A stretch of DNA of 64,000 nt from Nostoc linckia z4 (lineage in GTDB: Bacteria > Cyanobacteriota > Cyanobacteriia > Cyanobacteriales > Nostocaceae), in assembly GCF_002608075.1 (NCBI RefSeq), contig NZ_LAHA01000001.1, positions 437,738 to 501,737 of the forward strand. The letters are read 5' to 3'. This document shows, piece after piece, positions 8,706-17,699 of this stretch. Under the pieces are notes generated by a model, which searched no databases, had not been told where the DNA came from, and worked only from the letters and a program-made list of their open reading frames with translations. Each line of letters opens with the position of its first letter. Position 1 is the first letter of the stretch. Position numbers and translations under genes: made by a program.

Positions 8706-9014
8706 TCATAATATCCATTCAGAAGCTCGTTCGCCTAAATCAAGGGGAATACTAACAGCTTTACCGAGTCGGGGGCGATCGCGTGTTTGGGTGATAAATG
8801 TTTGCACTTGTGCTACTCCGCCAAGAGCATGAAGATAACTAGCAATACTATCAAGATGCTCTTGGTATTCAGTCTCAGTTAAGGGAAAAGAAGCTTGCTC
8901 CAAATATTTCCACATCACTTGCAAAAATATCTTCCCCTGTGCCCGCCGAAATTGCACGTCGTAAGAGTATCCCCACTTCTCAATCAACAGTTGACGTAAT
9001 TCCTGTCCTGTCAT
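8706..9014 (-). CDS. DUF3067 family protein
   Basis: A 102-aa soluble protein of the DUF3067 family, found in cyanobacteria and plastid-bearing eukaryotes. Seen: MTGQELRQLLIEKWGYSYDVQ, then VMWKYLEQASFPLTETEYQEHLD and a C-terminal RPRLGKAVSIPLDLG. I prefer the inner ATG at 9014 because the family begins MTGQEL and an AGAAAAGC lies just before it; the outer ATG at 9026 adds four residues. It is divergent from petC with about 230 bp between them. Function is not established; the placement beside the cytochrome b6f genes suggests a role in photosynthetic membranes. Confidence 0.75.
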   Translation of the reverse strand: MTGQELRQLLIEKWGYSYDVQFRRAQGKIFLQVMWKYLEQASFPLTETEYQEHLDSIASYLHALGGVAQVQTFITQTRDRPRLGKAVSIPLDLGERASEWIL

Positions 9015-9245
9015 AGCTTTTCTCAATCAGATTTTACATTTAGTTATGATGTTAAGTTCCGTAACTCCAGTATGATAAGGATATAAAGAAATGTAATGCT
9101 AACAGAAAAGATGCTAAACATAATCTTGGAACAGAGAAGTATGGCATCGTCGTAAGCGTTAGCATTTCGACTTCAGACAAGAGTTACTCAAGTACAAGTA
9201 CTCCTGTCAAAATGCTTAACAAAATACACAAAGAGCGCGTAGATT

Positions 9246-9785
9246 ATGGCTCAATTTTCGGAATCAGCAGACGTGCCAGATATGGGGCGTCGTCAGTTCA
9301 TGAATCTGCTCACTTTTGGGACTGTCACTGGAGTAGCTCTGGGTGCATTGTATCCCTTTGTCAATTACTTTATTCCACCAGCTAGCGGTGGTGCTGGTGG
9401 CGGAACCACAGCAAAAGATGAGTTGGGCAATGATGTTAGTCTCGCCAAGTTTCTCGAAAACCGTAACCCAGGCGATCGCACTTTAGTTCAAGGACTCAAG
9501 GGTGATCCCACCTATATTGTGGTAGAAAACAAAGAAGCCATCAAAGATTACGGCATTAATGCTATCTGCACCCACTTGGGTTGTGTTGTTCCTTGGAACG
9601 TTGCTGAGAACAAATTTAAGTGTCCTTGCCACGGTTCTCAATATGATTCAACTGGTAAAGTTGTTCGCGGCCCAGCACCACTATCTTTAGCTTTAGCCCA
9701 CGCCAGCACAACAGACGACAAAATTGTTTTAAGTCCTTGGACTGAAACAGACTTCCGTACTGGCGATGCACCTTGGTGGGCTTAA
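9246..9785 (+). CDS. petC: Cytochrome b6f complex Rieske iron-sulfur subunit
   Basis: A 179-aa protein with a membrane anchor near residues 20-42 and the two 2Fe-2S cluster boxes CTHLGC (about 106-111) and CPCHGSQY (about 126-133). It accepts electrons from plastoquinol and passes them to cytochrome f on the lumen side. [10 protein letters not shown] before the anchor is a twin-arginine-like signal (RR), consistent with Tat export and the nearby tatC. petA follows in the same direction after a repeat-filled 160-bp gap. Confidence 0.97.
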   Translation: MAQFSESADVPDMGRRQFMNLLTFGTVTGVALGALYPFVNYFIPPASGGAGGGTTAKDELGNDVSLAKFLENRNPGDRTLVQGLKGDPTYIVVENKEAIKDYGINAICTHLGCVVPWNVAENKFKCPCHGSQYDSTGKVVRGPAPLSLALAHASTTDDKIVLSPWTETDFRTGDAPWWA

Positions 9786-9799
9786 TTAACTGTTGAGTA

Positions 9800-9925
9800 A
9801 GGGATGAGGGAGATGGGGAGATGAGGAGATAGGGAGATGGGGGAATAACTAATGCTCCATGCCCAATGCCCAATGCCCAATGCCCAATGCCCAATGCCCA
9901 ATGCCCAATGACTAATGACTAACTT
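9800..9925. repeat. Short tandem repeats between petC and petA
   Basis: GAGATGGG-type units (9809-9842) followed by six to seven ATGCCCA heptamers (about 9858-9910). The tract occupies most of the petC-petA gap, which is usually short, so it probably lies in the 5' leader of petA or in the joint mRNA. Confidence 0.85.
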
Positions 9926-9945
9926 CAATCATTGTCCTTATAGAG

Positions 9946-10947
9946 ATGAGAAATGCTTCTGTAACAGCGAGGTTAACTCGCAGTGCTAGAGCAATTGTTA
10001 AAACATTGCTCATAGCGATCGCCACTGTGACATTTTACTTCAGTTGCGATCTCGCCCTTCCCCAATCTGCTGCTGCCTATCCATTTTGGGCACAGCAAAC
10101 CTATCCTGAAACCCCCCGCGAACCAACCGGGCGGATTGTTTGTGCGAACTGTCACCTAGCAGCCAAGCCGACAGAAGTGGAAGTTCCCCAATCGGTGCTA
10201 CCTGACACTGTGTTCAAAGCTGTAGTGAAGATTCCCTACGACACCAGCGTTCAGCAAGTTGGTGCTGATGGTTCTAAAACTGGCTTAAACGTCGGTGCTG
10301 TGCTGATGTTACCCGAAGGCTTTAAGATTGCTCCCGAAGACCGCATTTCCGAAGAGCTTAAAGAAGAAATCGGCGATACTTACTTCCAACCCTACAGCGA
10401 AGACAAAGAAAATATTGTCATCGTCGGCCCGTTACCTGGCGAACAGTACCAAGAAATCGTCTTCCCAGTTCTTTCTCCCAACCCCGCAACCGACAAAAAC
10501 ATCCACTTCGGTAAATATTCAGTTCACGTAGGTGGTAATCGCGGACGCGGACAAGTTTATCCCACTGGCGAAAAGAGCAACAATAACGTTTACAATGCTT
10601 CCGCTACTGGCACAATTACCAAAATTGCCAAAGAAGAAGATGAAGACGGTAACGTTAAATATCTGCTGAACATCCAACCTGAGTCTGGTGATGTTGTTGT
10701 TGATACAGTTCCCGCAGGCCCCGAATTGATTGTTTCCGAAGGACAAGCAGTTAAGGCTGGTGATGCTTTGACCAATAACCCCAACGTCGGTGGATTCGGT
10801 CAAAGAGATGCAGAAATCGTACTGCAAGACGCCGGCAGAGTCAAAGGATTAATTGCATTCATCGCTCTTGTAATGCTGGCTCAAGTGATGCTAGTGCTGA
10901 AGAAGAAGCAGGTTGAAAAAGTCCAAGCTGCTGAGATGAATTTCTAA
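9946..10947 (+). CDS. petA: Apocytochrome f
   Basis: A 333-aa precursor. The N-terminal signal ends before YPFWAQQ, whose tyrosine supplies the axial haem ligand in mature cytochrome f. The c-type haem motif CANCH follows at about residue 65. The C terminus has one membrane helix ([18 protein letters not shown]) and a short stromal tail KKKQVEKVQ, as usual. It receives electrons from the Rieske protein and passes them to plastocyanin or cytochrome c6. A hairpin terminator follows directly. Confidence 0.97.
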   Translation: MRNASVTARLTRSARAIVKTLLIAIATVTFYFSCDLALPQSAAAYPFWAQQTYPETPREPTGRIVCANCHLAAKPTEVEVPQSVLPDTVFKAVVKIPYDTSVQQVGADGSKTGLNVGAVLMLPEGFKIAPEDRISEELKEEIGDTYFQPYSEDKENIVIVGPLPGEQYQEIVFPVLSPNPATDKNIHFGKYSVHVGGNRGRGQVYPTGEKSNNNVYNASATGTITKIAKEEDEDGNVKYLLNIQPESGDVVVDTVPAGPELIVSEGQAVKAGDALTNNPNVGGFGQRDAEIVLQDAGRVKGLIAFIALVMLAQVMLVLKKKQVEKVQAAEMNF

Positions 10948-10971
10948 ATTCTTTGCTAAATCATTCATTGT

Positions 10972-10998
10972 AAGACAGGCATCTTGCCTGTCTTTTTT
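10972..10998 (+). terminator. Rho-independent terminator after petA
   Basis: A perfect 9-bp stem AAGACAGGC/GCCTGTCTT with a 5-nt loop, followed by a T run, 25 bp after the petA stop. It should end the petC-petA transcript. Confidence 0.85.
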
Positions 10999-11334
10999 AA
11001 CTTTATTTACACAGTACAGAAACTATCTAAAGCCAGATATCGTTTCTATAGTAATTGTTCAGTTTACAGATGTATGTTTCCTTGAAGTTACTCGACTAAT
11101 TTACCCAAAAGCAAGAGATCAGATTATCGGACTAATGGATCTTTCAATTTTTGGCACTAATAGTGGAAAAATGTTTCCAACTACAAGAAATTCTGCATAA
11201 TATTCCTCATCAAATACTCAATTAATCTCCAGATAATATGGAATTTGTGGTGATTTCACAGCCTCTTAATCATGGCAACTAGATTTTAAGAGATATTATT
11301 GAATCTAGCCCTAGTTGAGTTTAGGTATCCGACC
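10999..11334. other. Spacer before the Uma2 gene, nothing recognised
   Basis: About 335 bp of AT-rich sequence after the petA terminator. I found no gene, RNA or clear repeat; an in-frame TTG at 11299 could extend the Uma2 protein by 12 residues but looks less likely than its ATG. Confidence 0.4.
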
Positions 11335-12042
11335 ATGACAGCCTCAGTTGAGTATATCCCTGTTACACCAATTGAATATCCAGATGAGGACGGTAAGCCA
11401 ATGGCTGAAGGTGATTTACAGCGCAAGTGTCTCGTATACGCTACCACTGTGCTAGATATTTATTTTCAAAATCACCCAAATGTATACGTCGCTGGTAATT
11501 TATTTATCTATTACGAAAAAGGTAATCCAGAATCAGTTGTCGCACCAGATGTATTTGTGGTGTTTGGAGTAGAAAAATATGACCGACGTTCTTACAAAAC
11601 CTGGGAAGAAAATAATAAAACTCCAGATTTCGTTCTAGAGATTACCTCAAAAACCACCCGTAGCAAAGACCAAGGTGCAAAGAAAGGAATCTACGCCTTT
11701 CTAGGGGTGCGTGAATATTTTCAGTATGATCCTACAGGCGATTATCTTAATCCCCAACTCCAAGGTTTACATTTGGTCGAAGGTAATTATTTCCTAGTGA
11801 CAACAAATACCCTACCAGATGGTACAGTGTCCTTACCCAGTCAAGTTTTGGGGCTAGAGTTGCGCTTGGAGAGAGGAAAACTGCGTTTTTACAATCCAGC
11901 TACGGGTCAAACACTCCTAACTCATGAAGAGGAAGCAGTTGCACGACAAGCCGCACAAGAGGCTCAACAGCAAACGGAGCAAAAGGCGCAAAGATTAGCT
12001 GCTAAACTCCGAGAATTAAATATTGACCCAGATAGCCTCTAA
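11335..12042 (+). CDS. Uma2 family (DUF820) putative endonuclease
   Basis: A 235-aa protein of the Uma2/DUF820 family, abundant in filamentous cyanobacteria. Seen: the PD-(D/E)XK-like core VVAPDVFVVFGV (Asp), then PDFVLEITSKTTRSKD with the Glu-x-Thr-Ser motif, and GVREYFQYDP. The tail from about residue 195 is a charged Gln/Glu-rich helix, probably a coiled coil. Physiological function of the family is unknown; its fold suggests a nuclease. I use the ATG at 11335 (MTASVEYI). Confidence 0.85.
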   Translation: MTASVEYIPVTPIEYPDEDGKPMAEGDLQRKCLVYATTVLDIYFQNHPNVYVAGNLFIYYEKGNPESVVAPDVFVVFGVEKYDRRSYKTWEENNKTPDFVLEITSKTTRSKDQGAKKGIYAFLGVREYFQYDPTGDYLNPQLQGLHLVEGNYFLVTTNTLPDGTVSLPSQVLGLELRLERGKLRFYNPATGQTLLTHEEEAVARQAAQEAQQQTEQKAQRLAAKLRELNIDPDSL

Positions 12043-12236
12043 AATAATAGTTTCATAATAGTTTGCTGTTACTCCCGTCTTATTGTTTGAGTCAATACTC
12101 ACCACTCATAACTGTTCAGTGTGGAATACCGTACTTAGTTTATCGGCATACACACCCATAGATAGATTGCAAGTTTTATTTTGATAAAGCTATATTTATT
12201 TACATAAATTTACAAAACTTAAAAAGAGGTTTAACA

Positions 12237-12464
12237 ATGACTATAGTAATTGCATTAGCGGTTGTGGGTTGGGTAGCTGCTTCAGTTTTAGGCTCTCTGG
12301 CTTATTTCTTGGGAGAACAAAGCAAGCCTATCCACGAGCGTAACTGGCGTTCTGAGTCTTTTGAAAAGTTGGCTAAATCCCTCACTGGCTTAGATGTAGA
12401 CTACACAAAGCGTATTCCTGCTTATGCCATAGATGCTTATACCAGCCGCAACCTGCCCCAATAG
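12237..12464 (+). CDS. psb35: Psb35-like photosystem II assembly protein
   Basis: A 75-aa protein with one N-terminal membrane helix (IVIALAVVGWVAASVLGSLAYFL) and a polar tail containing GEQSKPIHERNWRSESF and TGLDVDYTKRIPAYA. From memory this matches the cyanobacterial Ssl2148/Psb35 family, a small protein associated with the CP47 assembly module and HliPs. An AAAAAGAGG lies eight bases before the ATG. The gene stands alone, with a convergent terminator behind it. Confidence 0.65.
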   Translation: MTIVIALAVVGWVAASVLGSLAYFLGEQSKPIHERNWRSESFEKLAKSLTGLDVDYTKRIPAYAIDAYTSRNLPQ

Positions 12465-12500
12465 CAACAAAGGCAGCTTAATAGAATGTGCATAAAAAAT

Positions 12501-12531
12501 TAGGGTGGGTAAATAAATAACACCCACCCTA
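12501..12531. terminator. Hairpin terminator between convergent genes
   Basis: A perfect 10-bp stem TAGGGTGGGT/ACCCACCCTA with an 11-nt loop. On the minus strand it is followed by a run of six T, so it best serves the GH57 gene reading leftward, and may also stop the Psb35-like transcript. Confidence 0.75.
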
Positions 12532-12557
12532 CTCTTGCTTAATTAATTACCCTACTA

Positions 12558-14147
12558 CTACAACGGACGATAAACGCGATAGTTGATTTTAGGGAAGATG
12601 TTATCCATTACTTCGACTTTTTCGAGCCAACCACTGTCAATTTTGCCAGCTTTTACGTCTTCGTAGAGTTTATTAAACCTCATCAAGTGCGATCGCGTGC
12701 GTCTGACTGCATAAGGTACCATAGTTCCTGTCCGCATAATGAAAGCCCAGTCAGAAGATTGTGCTAACAGCAATTCTCGTGCTGCTTGATTTAATGCTCG
12801 CCACTGCAATTCATCCTCTGGCTCCACGTGCGATATTTCTATCATTCGCTCCGCAGCTTTGTGCAAATGCGGATAAATCCAGGCGTTTGTTTCGTTCAAC
12901 CAATACTCGTGGAAACCTTTAAAACCCCAACTTGACTGCGAAGGACGACATACTTGCTGTACTGGATGCGATCGCAGATAATCTGCCAAGTGGGTCATTG
13001 CATAGGTTCCTTGGTCATACCATGACTTACGGAATAGAAAATCAATGAACCAAGGGCCTTCATACCACCAATGTCCAAACAACTCGGCGTCGTAAGGCGA
13101 AACGATAATCGGCGGGCGTTGCATTATACCATAGAGATGTTCAGATTGCCGCTCTCGGTTATACATAAAATTAGCGGCATGTTCCGCTGCCTTTTCCCTT
13201 GCCCAATAAGGGTCATAGAGTGCTTTATCTGACAGCCCTAAACCACGTCCAGTAATTTTGTGATATTTAATGCCCGTATTTTTTCGTTGACCATTGGGCA
13301 TAATGTAGGGCTTAATGTACTCATATTCTGCTTCCCAGCCCAAATCTTTGTAAAATTCTCGATATTCCGCCGCCCCAGGATAGCCGACTTCAGAAGACCA
13401 TACTTGTTGAGAAGATTCATGATCTCGCCCAAACGCAGCAACGCCTGTTTCTGTAAAAATTGGAGCGTAAGTACCAAAGCGGGGACGGGGTCTGGCGTAA
13501 AGAATACCATGTCCATCGGTCAGGAAGTAACGTATACCAGCGTCTGCCAGCATCCGCTCTACACCTTCGTAGTAAGCGCATTCAGGTAACCAAATACCTC
13601 TCGGTGCTTGTCCAAAGGTTTCCTGATAATGTTCGCAAGCTACCTGAATTTGTGCCCACACTGCTTGCGGATACATTTTCATTAAAGGCAAATAGCCGTG
13701 GGTAGCGCCGCAAGTGATAATTTCCAGGTTATTACTATCTTGGAACTGCTTAAAAGCCGTCACCAAGTCACCGTTGTAGCGTTCCCATATTTGACGCGCT
13801 TCGTTAAACTCAGTGGCGTAATGTTCGGCCAAGTAGCGAATATGTCCATTATGGACGTTACGCTCGGCCTCCATCTCTATAAGTTCTTCTAGTTGTGCTA
13901 AGTGGGCGTCATAGCGTTCTTGCAGCAGAGGGTCACGAAGCATCGACACTAGAGGCGGTGTCATACTCATCGTGATTTTAAAGTCGATACCGTCTCGCTT
14001 TAAGCCTTCAAATACTTTTAATAATGGGATGTAAGTTTCTGTGATGGCTTCATAGAGCCATTCTTCCTCCAACACATAGTCACTTTCTGGGTGACGAACG
14101 AAGGGCAGATGTGCATGAAGAACAAGCGCGACATAGCCAATAGCCAT
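12558..14147 (-). CDS. GH57 family 1,4-alpha-glucan branching enzyme-like protein
   Basis: A 529-aa glycoside hydrolase family 57 protein. Seen: LVLHAHLPFVRHPE at the N terminus, the catalytic glutamate region GIWLPECAYYEGVE near residue 190, the catalytic aspartate region SPYDAELFGHWWYEGP near 352, and the C-terminal helical DUF1957-type domain (ELLLAQSSDWAFIMRTGT). GH57 enzymes of this length and with this C-terminal domain are usually glycogen branching enzymes, so a role in storage-glucan metabolism is likely; 4-alpha-glucanotransferase or amylase activity cannot be excluded. No partner genes are adjacent. Confidence 0.9.
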   Translation of the reverse strand: MAIGYVALVLHAHLPFVRHPESDYVLEEEWLYEAITETYIPLLKVFEGLKRDGIDFKITMSMTPPLVSMLRDPLLQERYDAHLAQLEELIEMEAERNVHNGHIRYLAEHYATEFNEARQIWERYNGDLVTAFKQFQDSNNLEIITCGATHGYLPLMKMYPQAVWAQIQVACEHYQETFGQAPRGIWLPECAYYEGVERMLADAGIRYFLTDGHGILYARPRPRFGTYAPIFTETGVAAFGRDHESSQQVWSSEVGYPGAAEYREFYKDLGWEAEYEYIKPYIMPNGQRKNTGIKYHKITGRGLGLSDKALYDPYWAREKAAEHAANFMYNRERQSEHLYGIMQRPPIIVSPYDAELFGHWWYEGPWFIDFLFRKSWYDQGTYAMTHLADYLRSHPVQQVCRPSQSSWGFKGFHEYWLNETNAWIYPHLHKAAERMIEISHVEPEDELQWRALNQAARELLLAQSSDWAFIMRTGTMVPYAVRRTRSHLMRFNKLYEDVKAGKIDSGWLEKVEVMDNIFPKINYRVYRPL

Positions 14148-14260
14148 AATGATTTTGGGGTGGTACTTGTAAGTTGAAGGTGGAGGGGTTTGCCAGAAAT
14201 TAACAATATTTTAAGACTTTATGGGGATTGCGAGTTAGGTTTATATGAGTTTTCAATTAA

Positions 14261-14616
14261 TTTAGGGACTTCCAAAAAATAAATTATCCCAAATTATTTG
14301 TATATTTGTAGGGGCGCACAGCTTTCAGAAGGCAGAAGGCAGAAGGCAGAAGGCAGCTATGCTACCCACCCTTAAAAGAGTGGGATTGTAACAAGGACGT
14401 TTTATACCTTGCTGCAAGCAGTCTCGGTATAATTATTTGTCTGAACGTGGCTCTAGACCCAGAACTAAAGTTTTAATTGTTACTCCTAACATAAGTGCCT
14501 TCTGCCCTGTCTTCGACACGCTGCGCGAACGAACTTCTGCCTTTCTTTGTAAAGCCCCTACGTTCGCGGAGCGTCCCGCAGGGATGGAATGTTTTTTAAA
14601 CTGGAAGTCCCTTAAA
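14261..14616. repeat. Element with terminal inverted repeats TTTAGGGACTTCCA
   Basis: The ends TTTAGGGACTTCCA (14261-14274) and TGGAAGTCCCTTAAA (14602-14616) are inverted copies. Inside are AGAAGGC heptamers (14330-14355), a hairpin CCCACCCTTAAAAGAGTGGG, and the palindromic repeat type TTCGCGGAGCGTCCCGCAGG that also occurs inside the DUF29-like gene. The end motif resembles family C at 60540 and 62586. No intact reading frame. Confidence 0.5.
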
Positions 14617-14619
14617 AGC

Positions 14620-14859
14620 TTTGTACCAATATTTGAACTCCTGGGCATTCCTACTCCGGTTGTGGGTTGACTTGTTGCAGCGGAAAAATCGGGTTTCTCA
14701 CTTACAGTCCTTTTGTAAACTTTTTGCCTTTGGAGTTTAGTAATTCTTTTTTAACCAGATGCCGTTAGTATCTGCCTCCAGAAAAATTTTACTTTTACTT
14801 TGTTTGGTGAGGTTGAATTTCAGGAGCGATGCCTAAGGCGGGCTACGCCTACGCCAGAA
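14620..14859. other. Spacer with one palindromic repeat
   Basis: Non-coding stretch; the part GCCTAAGGCGGGCTACGCCTACGCC (14831-14855) is a small palindromic repeat common in Nostoc-type genomes. No gene seen. Confidence 0.4.
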
Positions 14860-15006
14860 TTATACAAAAAAGCGTTGAACTCGAACGCTAAAACCCGGCA
14901 AAAGTGTTGATGTAATTTCGTCATCAGTCAACAAAGTTGCTATCAGTTTTAACTGGGCAGTTTCTCGACGATAAACTTGTAACTGCTGTAATTGCCAATT
15001 TGCAAT
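14860..15006 (-). pseudogene. 3' fragment of a Uma2-like gene
   Basis: A 48-residue open stretch, with no start codon and an upstream in-frame stop, ends in LQVYRRETAQLKL, IATLLTDDEITS and TLLPGFSVRV. This is the typical C-terminal strand-and-turn pattern of Uma2/DUF820 proteins. The rest of the gene is not found upstream, so it looks like a decayed remnant. Confidence 0.45.
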
Positions 15007-15439
15007 TCAATATTATTGTGCTTAGAATTACACATATATTAGCTCAATAATTATACCAGTATTAAAGCAGAAATGGCATAAGACGCTACTTTTAGATATA
15101 AAAATTAGACCTCTTGCGCGAATAGAGAAAGCATAAAAAGAATACATTTTAAATAAGTATTTTTGGTGGAGACATTTATCGCCAACTGAAGATTTTTCGC
15201 ATCCTGAAATCACAATATCGTAACTGCAGAAAAAGTTTTGGATTACATTGCAACTTGATTGCTGGACTTCTCAAGTATGAACTTGCTCTGTTTTCTTGAT
15301 TCGGAAAATACGTATAATTATTATACATAAGTACTATCGGAATTCATTGAAATTACAAAGTAAATTTATCGTTTAAATATATACATGATGTTAACATCAT
15401 TTTCAGTACATCTGACATAGTGGACTACACCAGGCCAAA
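15007..15439. other. AT-rich spacer before the PEP-CTERM gene
   Basis: Low-GC sequence without recognisable gene or long repeat. It probably contains the promoter of the PEP-CTERM gene. Confidence 0.4.
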
Positions 15440-15997
15440 ATGAGCAAAAACATCTTTACTGTCTTAACATCAAGCATAGTAGCCGTAACTGCGATCGCCG
15501 TTTCACCTCTCAAATCACAAGCACTAACCTTTGATTTTAAATTTGATAATACGCCTAATGCCACTGTAACTTCTCCCTTCGTAGGAACAGGAACGTTTAG
15601 CTTTGACGGAGACCCTGGAGATGGAACATTTGCACTTACGTCTTTACCAAACTTTAACTTTTCCTTTAATGTTAATGGAAATAGCTTTACCAACACGGCT
15701 CTTGCAACGCCACTGGCTAATATTCTTGCAAGAATCGGAACTAATGGTAGCGATCGTTTCATCAACTTCGGTGGTTCAGGTGGTGGCCCCTTCGGAGGGT
15801 CTATCGATTTTGTAAATGCTAGTAGTTTAAGTTTCCAACCCGGTTTCGGATCGCTTTATTTTTCAGGAGCTGGCTTTGGAACTTATCAGGGGATAGCACA
15901 GGCAGATGTTACCCCTGTTCCTGAACCAGCTAGCATCTTAGGTTTATTAGGTTTATCCTTGGGAGCCTTGGTTGCTAAGAATAAAAAACAAGCTTAA
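15440..15997 (+). CDS. PEP-CTERM sorting domain protein
   Basis: A 185-aa exported protein. The N terminus (MSKNIFTVLTSSIVAVTAIAV to SQALT) is a signal peptide. The middle is rich in Gly, Phe, Asn and Ser. The C terminus has VPEPAS, a hydrophobic helix ILGLLGLSLGALVA and a basic end KNKKQ, the PEP-CTERM signal handled by exosortase-type sorting systems. Function of the mature part is unknown; such proteins are often surface or extracellular matrix components. No exosortase gene is in the window. Confidence 0.9.
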   Translation: MSKNIFTVLTSSIVAVTAIAVSPLKSQALTFDFKFDNTPNATVTSPFVGTGTFSFDGDPGDGTFALTSLPNFNFSFNVNGNSFTNTALATPLANILARIGTNGSDRFINFGGSGGGPFGGSIDFVNASSLSFQPGFGSLYFSGAGFGTYQGIAQADVTPVPEPASILGLLGLSLGALVAKNKKQA

Positions 15998-16055
15998 GAG
16001 GATGTTTAAAAAGTATTATTGCTAACATCAAAATCTTAGAAACCTAACCCCCCAG

Positions 16056-16087
16056 CCCCCATTCCCTTGTAGGGAATGGGGGTTTTT
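16056..16087 (+). terminator. Strong hairpin terminator after the PEP-CTERM gene
   Basis: An 11-bp perfect stem CCCCCATTCCC/GGGAATGGGGG with a 5-nt loop followed by TTTTT. Its stem also resembles a repeat family common in this genome type. Confidence 0.75.
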
Positions 16088-16194
16088 AGTAGAGTTTGCC
16101 AATTTTTGTCTATATTTGTTTATATTTATGGCAAAAATACTTCATACCTAAAGGTGGGGGCTTGAATTACGAATTACTTTGACGGCTTCTTTTT

Positions 16195-17445
16195 CTATTC
16201 TTCGCTTTCTTGATACAGCTGTTGCAAGTTCTGTAACTGAGTCTTTCGAGAAACACGGCGATATTTTTTAGTTTCCAGTTTCGGTTCGTATTGACTCTGG
16301 CCTTTACCTTTAGTTTTTAACTTGAGAGTTGATTCAGGGCCGGCTTGTTGCTGAAGTTGTGTTTGAAGAGCGATCGCTGCATCCAAAAATTCCAAATAAT
16401 GTTCGTATCGTTCCCAGTCTCCCCGCACTGCACACTCAGGCTCATCTCGGTGCAGACAATCGCTAAATCGACAGCTAGCAACTGCTAAGCGTTTTCTTGC
16501 TTCTGGGAAATAATGTACTAATTCTTCTGGGCTACAATCCATGTCCGGCTGATTAAAACCCGGAGTATCTGCTAATAAACCACCACAGGGCAATTCAAAT
16601 AATTCTACATGGCGGGTAGTATGACGACCACGAGCTAATTTGCCAGAAACCTCCCCCACTCGCAGGTTAGCGTCGGGAATTAGCCAATTAATCAGGCTAG
16701 ATTTGCCCACACCGGAAGGCCCAGCAATTACAGTAATTTTATTTCTGAGATAGCTGGCTGCTTGGTCTATATTGATGCCATTTTGGACGCTGATAAATAA
16801 CGGTTGATATCCCCAACTGAGCAGGCGATCGCTAATTTGCTGTTGTTCTTGTTGTGAAATTAAATCGCTTTTATTCAAGCACAAAAGCACATCCAAGCCA
16901 GTAGACTCAGCCTTAATCAAAAACCGACTCAATTGATAAGGTTCCAAAGGCGGATCGGCAACAGCAAATACTAATAAAATTTGGTTGACATTGGCAATGG
17001 CTGGACGATCTAATTCACTTTCACGGGGTAAAACCTCAGCAATTGCTCCCCGTCCTCCAGTCCAATCTGGCTCCTCCACAACAACGCGATCGCCCACCAT
17101 CACTTGTTGTCCGATTTTTTTCAGCCGCGTTCTGCGAGTACAGAGGAGGAGGGGGAGATGGACAGACGCGGGGACAGAATTATCTGTATTTGCGGAAGTT
17201 GCCATCGAAGCAATCTCAATTTCAGACTTTTCTCCGTATCTCCGTGTCTCCGTGTCTCCGTGTCTCCGTGTCTCCGCGTCTCCGTGTCTCCGCGTCTCCG
17301 TGTCTCCGTGTCTCCGCGTCTCCGTGTCTCCGTGTCTCCGCGTCTCCGTCTCTGTCACATCCAGCTGTACGCGATAAAAATTAGCCTGCACAGCTAGCAC
17401 AGTACCCAATAACTGTCCAGTTGCAGCAGAAGTTTCCGCAATCAT
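16195..17445 (-). CDS. rsgA: Small ribosomal subunit biogenesis GTPase RsgA
   Basis: A 416-aa circularly permuted GTPase that helps mature the 30S subunit. Seen: an N-terminal OB-like part, the G4 motif NKSD near 205, the P loop GPSGVGKSS near 250, G3 DTPGFN near 298, and the zinc site built from CRFSDCLHRDEPEC near 330. All GTPase residues are intact. The odd feature is a repeat insert at about residues 32-71 that splits the N-terminal OB domain (see 17231-17350). The start overlaps the tusA stop by 4 bp. The last 50 residues are basic and low complexity. Confidence 0.93.
   Translation of the reverse strand: MIAETSAATGQLLGTVLAVQANFYRVQLDVTETETRRHGDTETRRHGDTETRRHGDAETRRHGDTETRRYGEKSEIEIASMATSANTDNSVPASVHLPLLLCTRRTRLKKIGQQVMVGDRVVVEEPDWTGGRGAIAEVLPRESELDRPAIANVNQILLVFAVADPPLEPYQLSRFLIKAESTGLDVLLCLNKSDLISQQEQQQISDRLLSWGYQPLFISVQNGINIDQAASYLRNKITVIAGPSGVGKSSLINWLIPDANLRVGEVSGKLARGRHTTRHVELFELPCGGLLADTPGFNQPDMDCSPEELVHYFPEARKRLAVASCRFSDCLHRDEPECAVRGDWERYEHYLEFLDAAIALQTQLQQQAGPESTLKLKTKGKGQSQYEPKLETKKYRRVSRKTQLQNLQQLYQESEE
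17231..17350. repeat. Fifteen-unit 8-bp tandem repeat inside rsgA
   Basis: Fifteen units of TCTCCGTG or close variants (TCTCCGCG, TCTCCGTA, TCTCCGTC), 120 bp in all. On the rsgA strand three units (24 nt) encode the octapeptide TETRRHGD or a variant, and every frame of an 8-mer repeat is open. Because the unit is not a multiple of three, a change of one unit would shift the frame downstream. Confidence 0.95.
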
Positions 17446-17699
17446 TGGTTATTAACTGGACGACGCACTAACAGGGAAAAATAACTACTGCAATCTGTAA
17501 TTTTTTCTACCTGATAACCTGCCATTGTCAAACTATCGGGAACCTGCTCAATTGGTTCTCCTGGGTCTAGCCATACTTCTAGCAAGCCCCCTAATGGCAT
17601 TTTCTCTAAACGTAGTTTTGTCCGCACGAAATTAATTGGACACGGGGTGCCGCGTAAATCAAGTTGAGCATCAGGAGTTGAAATAGAAGAGGATTTCAT
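17442..17699 (-). CDS. TusA-family sulfurtransferase
   Basis: An 85-aa protein with the family signature DLRGTPCPINFVRTKLRLEKM, whose Cys carries persulfide in TusA/SirA proteins, followed by GGLLEVWLDPGEPIEQVPDSL and a C-terminal strand. It probably hands sulfur to acceptors such as tRNA thiolation or molybdenum-cofactor enzymes; the partner is unknown. Its ATG shares one base with the dnaJ stop (TAATG) and its end overlaps rsgA by 4 bp, so translation is likely coupled. Confidence 0.9.
   Translation of the reverse strand: MKSSSISTPDAQLDLRGTPCPINFVRTKLRLEKMPLGGLLEVWLDPGEPIEQVPDSLTMAGYQVEKITDCSSYFSLLVRRPVNNQ

Noticed and set aside
17104..17397. Three rightward frames full of SVSPCLR repeats
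   Set aside because: Antisense translation of the 8-bp repeat inside rsgA.
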